From: Myxococcales bacterium | Lineage (GTDB): Bacteria > Myxococcota_A > Polyangia > Polyangiales > GCA-016699535 | Length of the DNA stretch: 64,000 nt | Assembly: GCA_020633325.1 (NCBI GenBank) | Contig: JACKDX010000001.1 | Location: forward strand, 620,001 to 684,000 | Reading direction: 5' to 3' | Notes under the pieces: model-generated | The model's database searches: none | Told to the model about the DNA's origin: nothing | The model's input: only the letters and a program-made list of their open reading frames with translations | Program-made: the position numbers and the translations under genes | Part shown: piece after piece, positions 34,684 to 43,664 of the stretch | Numbering within the stretch: position 1 is the stretch's first letter | How the letters are laid out: the number at the start of each line of letters is the position of its first letter

Positions 34684-35205
34684 ATGGGTATCTACCGCAT
34701 ACTCCAGTATCCCGATAAAAGGCTACGCGTCCCGGGTAAGCCCGTCGATCGTTTTGATGGAGATCTTGAAAAGCTCGTCTCGGACATGGCGGAGACGATG
34801 TACGCGGCGCCGGGCGTGGGACTCGCGGCCCCGCAAATTGGTGTGTCATTACAGTTGTTTATCATCGACACCTCAATCGCTGAGACAGAGCCCACCCAAC
34901 TTCGGGTTTTTGTGAACCCCGAGATCATCGAGCGGGACGGCTCGGTCGATTTTGAGGAGGGCTGTTTGTCGTTCCCCGGCGCCCGCGAGCTTATCGGGCG
35001 GGCAGAGCGCGTGGTAGTGCGTGCGCAGGACGCACAGGGGTCTCAGTTCGACCTTGAGGCCGACGGATTGCTCGGAATTGCCATTCAACATGAGTACGAT
35101 CACTTGGTGGGCAAACTCATGATCGATCATCTTAGTCCGCTTAGACGCCGTATGTTGCACCGAGCGATGGCAAAACGTGCAGCTGGTATGGCCGTGGCCG
35201 TTTGA
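34684..35205 (+). CDS. def: Peptide deformylase
   Basis: This 173-residue metalloenzyme removes the formyl group from the N-terminal Met of new proteins. All three family motifs are present: GVGLAAPQIG (motif 1), EGCLSFPG (motif 2, with the metal-binding Cys) and QHEYDHL (motif 3, the HExxH-type helix with two metal-binding His and the catalytic Glu). The next gene, 12 bp on, is the formyltransferase that adds the same group, and the pair is commonly co-transcribed. Confidence 0.95.
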   Translation: MGIYRILQYPDKRLRVPGKPVDRFDGDLEKLVSDMAETMYAAPGVGLAAPQIGVSLQLFIIDTSIAETEPTQLRVFVNPEIIERDGSVDFEEGCLSFPGARELIGRAERVVVRAQDAQGSQFDLEADGLLGIAIQHEYDHLVGKLMIDHLSPLRRRMLHRAMAKRAAGMAVAV

Positions 35206-35217
35206 CAGAGACCGCAG

Positions 35218-36165
35218 GTGACTCCGCGAGCGATCTTCATGGGTACGCCGGATTTCGCTGTGCCCAGCGCAGCGGCGCTTGCGGAGGTGGCTCAAGTGAC
35301 GGCGGTCATCTCGCAGCCCGATCAACCGTCGGGGCGGGGGCTAAAGCGGCAAGCGACACCGGTGAAGGCATGGGCAAAGCAGCATGCGATTCCCATATAT
35401 CAGCCCATATCCCTCCGCGATCCGGAGCTATTACGCGTTCTTCTGTCCTTAGAGCCGGATGTGATTGTGGTGGTTGCGTATGGGAAAATATTGCCGCGCG
35501 CCATTCTGCAAATGCCTCGTCATGGCTGCATCAATGTTCATGCTTCTCTTCTGCCTAGATGGAGAGGCGCGGCACCCATTCAATGGGCTCTGTACCACGG
35601 GGATACTGTCACAGGGGTGACGCTAATGAAAATGGATGAGGGTATGGATACAGGGCCCATGCTTTCGCAGAGGGAGATTTCGGTGAAGGACGACGAAACC
35701 GCAGGCGAACTCGCTCAGCGACTGGCTGAACTCGCCGCAACCATTCTAATAGAGGACCTCCCATCTTATTTTTCTGGCGAGTTAATCGCTGTTCCACAAA
35801 ATTCCGACGAAAGTACAGTTGCGCCCCTGATTCGTAAGCAAGATGGCGTAGTGAATTGGTCGCGCAGCGCCGTCGAAATACACAATCAGATTCGCGCCAT
35901 GCATCCCTGGCCATGTGCGCATACATATTGGCAGGGGAAACGTGTGAAGCTGCATCGCTCCCACGTGGCCCTCCGCAAAACCGAGAAGCGCACCCCGGGA
36001 CAGCTCATTAAGGCAGACGCGCAGGGCATTGAAGTGGCCTGCGGCATGGGTGTAGTGGGGCTTGATGAGCTGCAGATGGAAGGTCGCGCGCGTCTCGGTG
36101 CCAGTGCATTCATGGCGGGACACCGATGGCAGCCCGAGCAAGTGCTAAAAGAGGAAGCCGAGTGA
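35218..36165 (+). CDS. fmt: Methionyl-tRNA formyltransferase
   Basis: Fmt formylates initiator Met-tRNA using 10-formyltetrahydrofolate. The 315-residue protein starts at a GTG with AIFMGTPDFAVPSAAALAE. The active-site region INVHASLLPRWRGAAPIQWA and GVTLMKMDEGMDTGPML follow. The C-terminal tRNA-binding domain has NQIRAMHPWPCAHTYWQGK. Its stop overlaps the start of the cobalamin adenosyltransferase gene as GTGA, so translation is probably coupled. Confidence 0.95.
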   Translation: MTPRAIFMGTPDFAVPSAAALAEVAQVTAVISQPDQPSGRGLKRQATPVKAWAKQHAIPIYQPISLRDPELLRVLLSLEPDVIVVVAYGKILPRAILQMPRHGCINVHASLLPRWRGAAPIQWALYHGDTVTGVTLMKMDEGMDTGPMLSQREISVKDDETAGELAQRLAELAATILIEDLPSYFSGELIAVPQNSDESTVAPLIRKQDGVVNWSRSAVEIHNQIRAMHPWPCAHTYWQGKRVKLHRSHVALRKTEKRTPGQLIKADAQGIEVACGMGVVGLDELQMEGRARLGASAFMAGHRWQPEQVLKEEAE

Positions 36166-36707
36166 AGATTTACACCAAGACAGGGGATAAGGGAGACACT
36201 GGCCTTTTTGGCGGCTTGCGCGTCTCCAAAGCATCACTACGCGTCGAGGCTTATGGCACGCTCGATGAGCTCAATTGCGCGCTTGGCATGGCCCGTAGTG
36301 ACATGGCTGAGCGCACACTTGGGGGATACATCGAGTGCATTCAGCACGAGTTGTTTTCTTTGGGGGCAGAGTTGGCTGTGACGCCCGGGAAGCATACATC
36401 CTTGAAAACGCCCATGCTCGGCGTGGCAGCGATAGAAAAACTTGAGCGTCAGATCGATGACTGGGAAGCACAACTGACGCCTTTGCGGCAGTTTATTTTG
36501 CCCGGTGGCACCAAAGCCGCTGCGTGTCTGCACTACGCGCGGGCGGTTTGCCGGCGGGCAGAGCGCGTCACCGTGCGTCTGACTGAACAGGAGCCGGTGC
36601 GCAGAGAGATCCTTGTCTACTTAAATCGTCTCAGCGATTGGCTTTTTGTGTTTGCACGTGTTGCCAATCACTCAGCAGCTCACCCCGATATCGTTTGGGT
36701 TCCATAG
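36162..36707 (+). CDS. Cob(I)alamin adenosyltransferase, PduO type
   Basis: The 181-residue enzyme attaches the adenosyl group of ATP to cob(I)alamin to make coenzyme B12. Landmarks of the PduO family are KIYTKTGDKGDTGLFGG at the start (ATP loop), VEAYGTLDELNCALG, and the late RRAERVTVRL and LNRLSDWLFVFARVAN. The GTG start at 36162 overlaps the fmt stop. Its presence implies use of adenosylcobalamin-dependent enzymes, none of which is visible here. A 6S RNA gene follows. Confidence 0.93.
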   Translation: MKIYTKTGDKGDTGLFGGLRVSKASLRVEAYGTLDELNCALGMARSDMAERTLGGYIECIQHELFSLGAELAVTPGKHTSLKTPMLGVAAIEKLERQIDDWEAQLTPLRQFILPGGTKAAACLHYARAVCRRAERVTVRLTEQEPVRREILVYLNRLSDWLFVFARVANHSAAHPDIVWVP

Positions 36708-36737
36708 CGAGAAGCGAACTTGCCAGGCCCGAGCAAC

Positions 36738-36764
36738 TTGCGCTGCACATGCGCCTTCTATACA
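36738..36764 (+). promoter_or_regulatory. Likely sigma-70 promoter of the 6S RNA gene
   Basis: A TTGCGC at 36738-36743 and a TATACA at 36759-36764 are 15 bp apart (16 if the -35 is read as CTTGCG). The spacing is a little short, but the -10 is good and lies about seven bases before the inferred 5' end of the RNA. Confidence 0.5.
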
Positions 36765-36770
36765 CTTTAA

Positions 36771-36960
36771 GGATGGTGCATCTGTCAGGAAACGTGACGT
36801 AACCGAGATTGAATCCCTTACGATAATCGAACCAGGGAGCGTTCTCGGGAACGGTGTGCAGGCCCGGCAAACTTCACCGGGAAGCCTAAAGTGAACGATA
36901 AACGTGCCCACCTAGCGAAGCTAGGGGTTCACCTCGGATCCACGACCAGGACGGAACAGC
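36771..36960 (+). ncRNA. ssrS: 6S RNA
   Basis: The region between the adenosyltransferase and the next gene has no coding potential but strongly resembles 6S RNA, which binds the housekeeping RNA polymerase and lowers transcription in stationary phase. The diagnostic stretch GGTGTGCAGG, then CCCGG-loop-CCGGG, then GAAGCCTAAAG lines up with GGTGAGCATG, CTCGG-loop-CCGAG and GAAGCCTTAAA of E. coli 6S. Next comes CCACCT, a small hairpin (AGCGAAGCT) and AGGGGTTCACC, like the CACCTTGAACCAAGGG segment in E. coli. CCGAG near 36800 can pair with CTCGG near 36934 to close the long stem. The exact ends are estimates. Confidence 0.78.
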
Positions 36961-36997
36961 CATAGAAGAGCCCGCTCATCACGGGCTCTTCGCTATG
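36961..36997 (+). terminator. Strong hairpin after 6S RNA
   Basis: GAAGAGCCCG (36965-36974) and CGGGCTCTTC (36982-36991) form a perfect 10-bp stem around a 7-base loop, with CATAG/CTATG able to extend it. It sits directly after the 6S RNA and just before the end of the convergent gene at 37013. No T-run follows, so it may be a weak terminator or a processing/stability hairpin; the symmetry could serve both strands. Confidence 0.6.
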
Positions 36998-37012
36998 CGA
37001 TGGGGACACGAC

Positions 37013-38827
37013 TTAGCGAAGCGGTTTGGCCTTAAGCGCAGCTTTGCCGTTTTTCTCGTACACGGTGAAACGGACATCTTTGGCGTTGTGGCGTTTGATA
37101 ATCTGTTCACGGTTTTTGTTAACGGCGGCCAGAAATTTTTCGTAGGTGAAACCAGCGGTCGGCTCCCCACACCTTGTCTTAATCTCCATGAAATCCCGAT
37201 AAAGCGCGTGGTAGCGCGCATTTGGAGGAGGTAAAGAGCTTTGCCCCCGTGAGGATGGCCCCTTGATGACCGCATGCGGCGCCCGCGAAGAGGCGTGAGG
37301 CGACCTGTCGGAACTCGCATATCCAGACACTTCGGACACAACGGCAAAGTCCTCTTCTTGAGTCAAGCTTGGACGTGAACTTGAAAATGACATGCGCGCG
37401 ACTTCTTCGGCTGTCTTGCTGGACGTCGGGGCTTCACTCCCCGGGTGTGTATGGGGGGCACTGGGCAGTGCGACTGCATGTTGATAGGGCGCTGTGCCAG
37501 GTCGAGACTTTGGCGGCGGGGGGGGCGGGGGCCTGGGTTTACTGACAGGGTCCGGTACGATAAATCCCGCTTTTGCAGCGTGATCGGTTCCCGCTGGAAC
37601 CGTAGGTTCCTCCTTGGGAAAATCGAAAAATCCTCCTCCGGTGACGGGAGCGACGGTGGGACCTAAAATTTCCGATAGGTTCTCTCGTTTGCGCGAGCCG
37701 CGTTTCTTTTCAAGGACGTGTTCCATGCCTGAATTAAATGCTTCAATGATGCGCCGCATGGCGCCATGAAACCCAATGGGCGATAGGCGCTCCGTTTGTT
37801 GTTTTGCAAATGCCTCTGCAGCATGCTCAAACCGCCGCATGGCACGATCGCGTTCAAGCCATATGCATCCCATGCCGATCGCGGCCAAGATGCACCATGC
37901 GCCAATCAGCAAGATGATGGGGACCGCCCGTACATCGCCCCGGGCGGCGCCAGACAACAGGGTGAATGACCCATCAATGTGTTGAAGCGGCCGCCCTATG
38001 GCATAGCCCACTTGCAAAGACCGCAAAGGACCCGTCATCCATGTGTAGACCGCGCGGCCTGTGTTATCGAGCGGGATGAAACCACTTGAGGTGCCGGTGC
38101 GAAGTTTGGGATCCGCAAGCGCAGTTACGAGCGCCGCTTTTAGCTGGGACTCGTTGGGGGCAGCAGAGACCTCTCTGGGCTGAAACCTTGCGAGAATATC
38201 GGTGCCGCGAAAAAATGCGACACTCGCTCCTCCCAAAATGGAGGACAATTTTTGCGCAAAAGCGTCATCGATCCGTTTACCGTGTACAATGGCACCGACG
38301 TAATCGCCATTCAGCACGACAGGCCGCGCCGCCATGCGATAGACCGACCCGGAGTAAAGCCACACGTCGTCTCTCAATCGGCCTCCCAACGCCGCTTGAA
38401 CGGTGGGGAACATCTCGAGACTGGAACCAAACTGAGACCTGTTGGCGCCGAGCTGCGCCACGATTACGCCACGTTGATCTACGGCGAACAACAAGTCCGC
38501 GTCCATCTCGCCGAGCTTCTTGTTTATCTCTCCGAGAAGCACAACGAGGCGACTGTTCAATACCTTTAGCTTGTCGGGTTCTCTTTGCGCCGAGGAACGC
38601 AGTATCTGTTTGATCTCGTCATTGATGGCAAACGCCGCCAGGTCATCAATGCGGAGCCGCGCCTCATTTTTCAGCAAGGCATCGGCGATCTTCCGATCCC
38701 GCGCCAATACCTCATTCAGCGCTACATCGCGCTCCCGCTCGACGATGCTGCCGGCGACAAAGAGAGAGCCCACCGCAAAGACAAGGGTGGTGGCGAGCAG
38801 AATGATCCAAAGCCTGGTAAGCAACAT
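37013..38827 (-). CDS. Membrane sensor-like protein with MXAN_5187-type C-terminal domain
   Basis: The 604-residue protein has an N-terminal membrane helix (RLWIILLATTLVFAVGSLFV), then a periplasmic cache-like sensor region (~40-275, with LLFAVDQRGVIVAQLGANR and RMAARPVVLNGDYVGAIVHG), and a second membrane helix (PIILLIGAWCILAAIGMGC). A long low-complexity cytoplasmic linker rich in Pro, Ser and Lys (including a run of seven Pro) follows. The C-terminal ~80 residues, with YHALYRDFMEIKTRCGEPT and TYEKFLAAVNKNREQII, match what I know as the MXAN_5187 C-terminal domain from myxobacteria. No kinase or cyclase domain is seen. It follows the gene at 38844 by 16 bp. Confidence 0.8.
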   Translation of the reverse strand: MLLTRLWIILLATTLVFAVGSLFVAGSIVERERDVALNEVLARDRKIADALLKNEARLRIDDLAAFAINDEIKQILRSSAQREPDKLKVLNSRLVVLLGEINKKLGEMDADLLFAVDQRGVIVAQLGANRSQFGSSLEMFPTVQAALGGRLRDDVWLYSGSVYRMAARPVVLNGDYVGAIVHGKRIDDAFAQKLSSILGGASVAFFRGTDILARFQPREVSAAPNESQLKAALVTALADPKLRTGTSSGFIPLDNTGRAVYTWMTGPLRSLQVGYAIGRPLQHIDGSFTLLSGAARGDVRAVPIILLIGAWCILAAIGMGCIWLERDRAMRRFEHAAEAFAKQQTERLSPIGFHGAMRRIIEAFNSGMEHVLEKKRGSRKRENLSEILGPTVAPVTGGGFFDFPKEEPTVPAGTDHAAKAGFIVPDPVSKPRPPPPPPPKSRPGTAPYQHAVALPSAPHTHPGSEAPTSSKTAEEVARMSFSSSRPSLTQEEDFAVVSEVSGYASSDRSPHASSRAPHAVIKGPSSRGQSSLPPPNARYHALYRDFMEIKTRCGEPTAGFTYEKFLAAVNKNREQIIKRHNAKDVRFTVYEKNGKAALKAKPLR

Positions 38828-38843
38828 GCCAAAAAACCTATGT

Positions 38844-39536
38844 TTATCGTGGTTTAGCGGTCGAAAGCGTAATAGGGTCAACCTTTAGTTGGCCCTTGCC
38901 CGGCACCGTCACGTCCTGGGACGTTCGAACGCCGTCGCGATAGTAAACGGACAGAGTATATCGTCCTGCGTCGACATCGCTAAAGCGAAATGTGCCATCA
39001 TCGTCAAGTGTGGCCACGGCTGCGAGATCACCGATCACGTGCAAGTCTCCCTGCGCCTGCGGTAACATTCTGTCCGTGAGCGCCCAGTGCCCCTGGGTAT
39101 CAAGCGAAGTTGTGCGCGATTCGCCAGGGCTTAGAAGAGCGAAATCGAGTGCCGGCAATCCTTTAGCATACGGAGAACGCTGAAAACCATCGGAATTGCT
39201 GACAATGAGGCTCGCACCCTTTCCGACCACCATCGTTCCCGGCAAAAAGCCACCACCATGAAGCAACATGACTTGACTCTTTGGTGCTTGGCGCGAACTT
39301 CTAAGAACCACCGTTATGTATCTTGAGGGACGAAATCGGTACGCTCGAAGTGCATCAACGCCGTTGGGCTCGTTCCAGTAACAGCTGCGCTCCGGACAGT
39401 TGCGAGGTTGACTCGCGGTAAGGAGTTGTGGCGCAATAACGAGTCGGCCTGTGACTTCCGATGCCGAAGCTCGTCCCCCAAACAGTCCAAGGCTCACCGC
39501 AAAGCCTATGATCCAATGAATCCGGACGTACATCAT
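38844..39536 (-). CDS. Exported protein with carboxypeptidase-regulatory-like beta-sandwich fold
   Basis: The 230-residue product has a signal peptide to about GGRASAS. The mature part reads like cupredoxin/carboxypeptidase-regulatory-like sequences: MLLHGGGFLPGTMVVGKGAS and LIVSNSDGFQRSPYAKG, then DLAAVATLDDDGTFRFSDVD and AGRYTLSVYYRDGVRTSQDV. Cupredoxin copper ligands are not evident. It is upstream of the sensor-like protein in the same orientation, so the two may work together in the envelope. The exact function is unknown. Confidence 0.75.
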   Translation of the reverse strand: MMYVRIHWIIGFAVSLGLFGGRASASEVTGRLVIAPQLLTASQPRNCPERSCYWNEPNGVDALRAYRFRPSRYITVVLRSSRQAPKSQVMLLHGGGFLPGTMVVGKGASLIVSNSDGFQRSPYAKGLPALDFALLSPGESRTTSLDTQGHWALTDRMLPQAQGDLHVIGDLAAVATLDDDGTFRFSDVDAGRYTLSVYYRDGVRTSQDVTVPGKGQLKVDPITLSTAKPR

Positions 39537-39636
39537 GCGAAAAAAATCCTACCACGCCTGGTCCAAACATTGAATAGCGAGGTGAATCGGGTGTAAGGCT
39601 GTACCCCATCTTTCCCGTGCTTCTCGCACGCCTGGG

Positions 39637-39720
39637 TAGCCGAGGTCGGACTTGAACCGACACGCCCTTGCGGGCACCGGATTTTGAGTCCGGCGCGTCT
39701 GCCAATTCCGCCACTCGGCC
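39637..39720 (-). tRNA. tRNA-Leu (anticodon CAA)
   Basis: Read on the minus strand, the 84-nt gene folds as a class II tRNA. The acceptor stem is GGCCGAG/CTCGGCT, with a G-U first pair. The D arm is GCGGAATTGGCAGACGC. The anticodon stem CCGGA/TCCGG holds the loop CTCAAAA, giving anticodon CAA. There is a long variable arm (CCCGCAAGGG) and a T arm GTCGGTTCAAGTCCGAC. The discriminator is A, as expected for leucine. The 3' CCA is not encoded (CCC follows) and would be added by nucleotidyltransferase. Confidence 0.95.
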
Positions 39721-39813
39721 AGGGGTCCTGTCGGTACTATAGGATTGCCTCGGGGGCAAGTACCAGGGCGGACTCTTTTTTCGAACATGAGCCTCTGCGG
39801 AATACTACAATGA

Positions 39814-41547
39814 CTAAACCCGACTTGAGGGCAGGTCGCTAGGCGGCTCGAGCACAACAATCGAAGCTTCGCGCGCCATTTGCTCCAAGAGCTCGTGGCA
39901 TTCGGGTCGTTCTCTCAAGTGTCCTAGCATTTGTGCCGAGGCTTCACTAAAGGCTTTTTCGTACTCTAGTGCCTCGTGCACTCGGGCAGCGATGCGTTCA
40001 CGCCCCTGAGCCAAGTCGCTTTCGAGAGACTCGCTATAACGCTTGAGCTGCTGCCGGAGTTCTTCGATTTGTTTGCGCAGATCGCGCGCCATGGTCTCTT
40101 TTTCGGCAACCCGCTGCTCGCTATCTTTTTCAAGCTCCCGCAAGCCGTCCATGGACGCTTGTGCAGCACCCACCTCCTCGAAAATAGCGCGAACGAGACT
40201 AATGTTTAGGCGGCTGCCATTGCGTTCGGTCTCTTGGGCACGCGAAAGTGCGACTGCCAGACGTTGCTCGGCATCCTGATGGCGTCCGACGGTATAGCGT
40301 TTGCGTTCAGAGGCGGCCTCGCGAAGCGCACGGGACTCTTCGACCGCCAGCTCCTCCACTTTGCGGCCGATCTCTGCCCGAAGCGCCCTTCCGCGACGTT
40401 CGATGGCATCGAGCTTTTGTGAATGCGTGGCAAGCTCACCTTCCAGTCGAGAGGCCTTGGCGGCGAGATCCCACATGGCCGTCATTGACTGCTGTAGTTC
40501 GGGCGGCGCACCGCCGTTGGGATAGCCACGGGCCAACAGTCGACCAAAGTTCGCGGCGCGTGTGCCCCATTCCACGACGCCAGGACTTGGTGCAGGAGGC
40601 GGCGGCGGGGCAGCAAGGGGTGTTTCGGATTGATGGATGTCCCATTGCATGGGCGGCAGCGCACGCTGGACCGCTTTGAGCTCATCCTGTAGATGATGGC
40701 CATCGCGATAGCGTTTGGCGGGGTCCTTCTCAAGAAGCCGCAGGATAATGTCTTCGGCACCCTTTGGAAGATCGGCTCGCAACGCTCGCGGCGGGTTTGG
40801 TTTGGCGGAACGTTGCATTTCTAACAACGTGTCGCGATCGTTGGAACGAAAAGGCAGTTTGCCCGTGGTCATTTCGTAAAACAACACGCCCAATGCATAG
40901 AGGTCACTAAGTGCGGTAGCATCTTCTCCCCGTGCTTGTTCGGGCGACATGTACTCGGGGGTGCCAAACACGGCGCCCTTTGGCGCAAGACGCGGGTCGT
41001 GCGCAAGGGCGGCGAGCCCAAAATCCAATATCTTCACGAAGTCCCTGCGGCCGCCCCTTACCGTAAGCATAATATTTTCGCTTTTGAGATCGCGATGGAT
41101 CACGCCTAGATCGTGTGCTCGGGCCAATGCAGCGCACATCTGCTCAATAATATCGACCGCTCTCGTAATCGGCATCGGTCCCCTTGCGGTTTCACCCGCA
41201 AGTGAGTTGCCAATCAAGTACTCCATGACGAGGTAGAGCTCTCCGTCCTCCGCTTCACCTACGTCGTGAATCTCAACGATGTGGGCATGGTCCACCCGAT
41301 TGGCCGCCCGAGCTTCTCTGAGCATCCAGGCACGCAGGTGTGTCTCGCCTCGTAGATCGGGGCGAATCAGCTTCAGTGCGACCACCCGCTCTATGAGCAC
41401 GTGCCGGGCCCGATAGACGACACCCATACCGCCTTCTCCAAGTCGGATTTCCAACTTGTAGCGCCCTGCCACTACTTTTCCGATATAGGGATCGCGACGT
41501 TTCGAGCTTCGAAGGCTACTGGTTGCGGACACGTGGGTTTTCTCCAT
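39814..41547 (-). CDS. Ser/Thr protein kinase with C-terminal coiled coil
   Basis: The 577-residue protein has a complete N-terminal kinase domain (~25-290): LGEGGMGVVYRARHVLIERV, VIHRDLKSENIML, ILDFGLAAL and FGTPEYMSPEQARGED. After a proline-rich linker (~310-330) comes a long coiled coil (~370-560) rich in Glu, Arg and Leu. No membrane helix is present, so it is probably cytoplasmic and may dimerise through the coil. It is divergent from a second kinase gene at 41666, with 118 bp between the start codons. Confidence 0.9.
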   Translation of the reverse strand: MEKTHVSATSSLRSSKRRDPYIGKVVAGRYKLEIRLGEGGMGVVYRARHVLIERVVALKLIRPDLRGETHLRAWMLREARAANRVDHAHIVEIHDVGEAEDGELYLVMEYLIGNSLAGETARGPMPITRAVDIIEQMCAALARAHDLGVIHRDLKSENIMLTVRGGRRDFVKILDFGLAALAHDPRLAPKGAVFGTPEYMSPEQARGEDATALSDLYALGVLFYEMTTGKLPFRSNDRDTLLEMQRSAKPNPPRALRADLPKGAEDIILRLLEKDPAKRYRDGHHLQDELKAVQRALPPMQWDIHQSETPLAAPPPPPAPSPGVVEWGTRAANFGRLLARGYPNGGAPPELQQSMTAMWDLAAKASRLEGELATHSQKLDAIERRGRALRAEIGRKVEELAVEESRALREAASERKRYTVGRHQDAEQRLAVALSRAQETERNGSRLNISLVRAIFEEVGAAQASMDGLRELEKDSEQRVAEKETMARDLRKQIEELRQQLKRYSESLESDLAQGRERIAARVHEALEYEKAFSEASAQMLGHLRERPECHELLEQMAREASIVVLEPPSDLPSSRV

Positions 41548-41665
41548 GAAGATGAGGTAACCCCATGATACATAACTTTGTCGCAGCACACATTCTTTCT
41601 GTTTGAAAACGTAGTGAAATGTAGGCCGTTTTTCAGCGCTTCTTTGGATAACCGGGTACACTCTC

Positions 41666-43654
41666 ATGAAGCCCGTGGAAGACCGGAACTTGGGAAGCTA
41701 TCTTGTGGAACGGCGCCTCGACACTGGGGGCATGGCGGAGGTGTTTGTTGCCAAGCGAACCGGCCCCCATGGATTTGTCAAACGCGTAGCGCTCAAACGA
41801 ATATTACCTCAGTACGCGGAGCGCCCCGACTTTGTGGAAATGTTTATTAGCGAAGCGCGCCTGGCCGCGCAGCTCGAGCACCCTAATATTGTACAGGTCT
41901 TCGACTTTGGCGACGCAGATGGCGAGCTATTTATTGCCATGGAGCTGGTGGACGGAACCAATGTCAATCGCTTGCTCCGGGCTGCTGCCGCCGATGGCAC
42001 TCCTCTGCCCATGGACGTCGTTTTGCATATCATTCATCAAGCCGCCCTTGCCTTATGTTATGCGCACCGTGCATGTGGGGAGCAGGGCAAGCCTCTTGGG
42101 ATTGTGCATCGCGACGTAAGCCCCGCCAACTTGCTCATCACACGCGGTGGACACATCAAACTGGGTGACTTTGGCATCGTCCGGGCGGCCAGTGAGCATG
42201 GAACACCCGAGCCCAAGCAGCTTAGGGGAAAACTCGGGTACATGTCACCCGAACAAGTGCTGGGAAGGCCGCTCGATGGCTCGAGCGACATCTTTACTCT
42301 TGCGGTGGTGTTTGCAGAACTCTTGATACTAGAGCCCCTGTTTGGGGCAGGGAGTGACTTAGAAATTCTATTACGAATTCGAGATGCAGATCTGCGCGTG
42401 CTCCATCGAACCACTCGGCGCATCCCGCCAGATGTCCTTGACGTACTGCGTCGCAGTCTCATACAGGAACCCAAGGACAGGCTCGATTCCATTCAATTTG
42501 TGCAGGAAATGGCCAGACTAGTCCGCACCCGCGGGGCCGAGGCCGGGGGCGCGCAACGGCTTGCTAAGCAGATCGTACGTCTGGGGCTGGTTGCAGCCAC
42601 TGGCGACTACGTCCTTCCCGATGAGCCAATCTCACGTCCCACCGCACTGGTGCCGGTTGAAGTGCATGGCCCACGCGAGTCGGATACGGCGCGCATGATG
42701 AGCACGCTCAACGCTACCTCCCCCGCGATATACAAAGTGCGCTTGGCAGAGGGCCCCGACCTTGGTCCGGTGAGCTTTCCAAAGCTCGTAGAGCTTATCA
42801 CGAGCGGCATCATCGACAGCCGGACACTCGTTGCGAAAGCCGATGACAGCTATCGCAATGCGGGCGAATTTTCCGAGATCGCTCGCTTTGTAACGTCCCC
42901 AGCATTTCGTTGGGATTTAAGTGAAATTACCGCTTCGACCCATCGCGGTGAACTCAAAGGCGCGACTTTGTTGGGGGAGGTTTTCCGCCTGCTCACAAAA
43001 CGCGAAACGGGGGTGCTGCATCTTCAACATGACAAGCGTCGAAAAAAAATCTATTTTGTGGACGGCCGCCCGGAGTTCGTGGTTTCTACTGACCGCTCAG
43101 AACTGCTGGGAGAGTATCTGATCGCCTCGGGGTGGTGTTTGCGGATGGAGGTCGAGATGGCGCTGGCGTTACTGCCTCGCTTCGGGGGACGACTTGGAGA
43201 TGCCCTGGTCGGGCTCAATGTGATGCGTCCTATCGAACTCGTTCGGGCTGTGACCGCTCAGGTCAGAGAGCGGTATCTTGAAGCGTTTCGCTGGAATCAA
43301 GGTTTGTGGGCATATGCATCAGGGCAGGTGAGCAAAGAGGAAGCCTTTCCGCTCGGCCATGATCCACATGAATTATTGCGCGACGCGGTGAAAGAGGTTC
43401 CTCTTTCTGAAATTACTGATGCGCTGGCTTTCTACGGCAAAGGCGCTGTATTAGCGCCAAAAGTTCCCACGGCATCCTTGAGTGCATTTAATGTGCGGGA
43501 TGAATGGCTTCAAGTACTACAGAGTATTAAGGCGCCGGTACCGCTTTCATCCGCCATGGAACATTTTACCCGACGCTGGAATATTGAGGAAAGCGACGCT
43601 TATCGAGCCATATATTTCGGTCTGGCTTGCGGATTCTTGCAGATGGACACGTGA
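41666..43654 (+). CDS. Ser/Thr protein kinase with C-terminal DUF4388-like domain
   Basis: The 662-residue protein has a kinase domain at ~10-285: LDTGGMAEVFVAKRTGPHGF, then IVHRDVSPANLLI, LGDFGIVRA and GKLGYMSPEQVLG. The catalytic loop is HRDVSPAN rather than HRDLKPEN, a common myxobacterial variant. A middle region with YKVRLAEGPDLGPVSFPKLV resembles a GYF-2-like module. Then comes a DUF4388-like region (LLGEVFRLLTKRETGVLHLQ, KKIYFVDGRPEFVVST), as in the HD-GYP protein at 20158. It probably relays signals to partner proteins through this C-terminal part. Confidence 0.9.
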   Translation: MKPVEDRNLGSYLVERRLDTGGMAEVFVAKRTGPHGFVKRVALKRILPQYAERPDFVEMFISEARLAAQLEHPNIVQVFDFGDADGELFIAMELVDGTNVNRLLRAAAADGTPLPMDVVLHIIHQAALALCYAHRACGEQGKPLGIVHRDVSPANLLITRGGHIKLGDFGIVRAASEHGTPEPKQLRGKLGYMSPEQVLGRPLDGSSDIFTLAVVFAELLILEPLFGAGSDLEILLRIRDADLRVLHRTTRRIPPDVLDVLRRSLIQEPKDRLDSIQFVQEMARLVRTRGAEAGGAQRLAKQIVRLGLVAATGDYVLPDEPISRPTALVPVEVHGPRESDTARMMSTLNATSPAIYKVRLAEGPDLGPVSFPKLVELITSGIIDSRTLVAKADDSYRNAGEFSEIARFVTSPAFRWDLSEITASTHRGELKGATLLGEVFRLLTKRETGVLHLQHDKRRKKIYFVDGRPEFVVSTDRSELLGEYLIASGWCLRMEVEMALALLPRFGGRLGDALVGLNVMRPIELVRAVTAQVRERYLEAFRWNQGLWAYASGQVSKEEAFPLGHDPHELLRDAVKEVPLSEITDALAFYGKGAVLAPKVPTASLSAFNVRDEWLQVLQSIKAPVPLSSAMEHFTRRWNIEESDAYRAIYFGLACGFLQMDT

Positions 43655-43664
43655 TGCCGGACGA

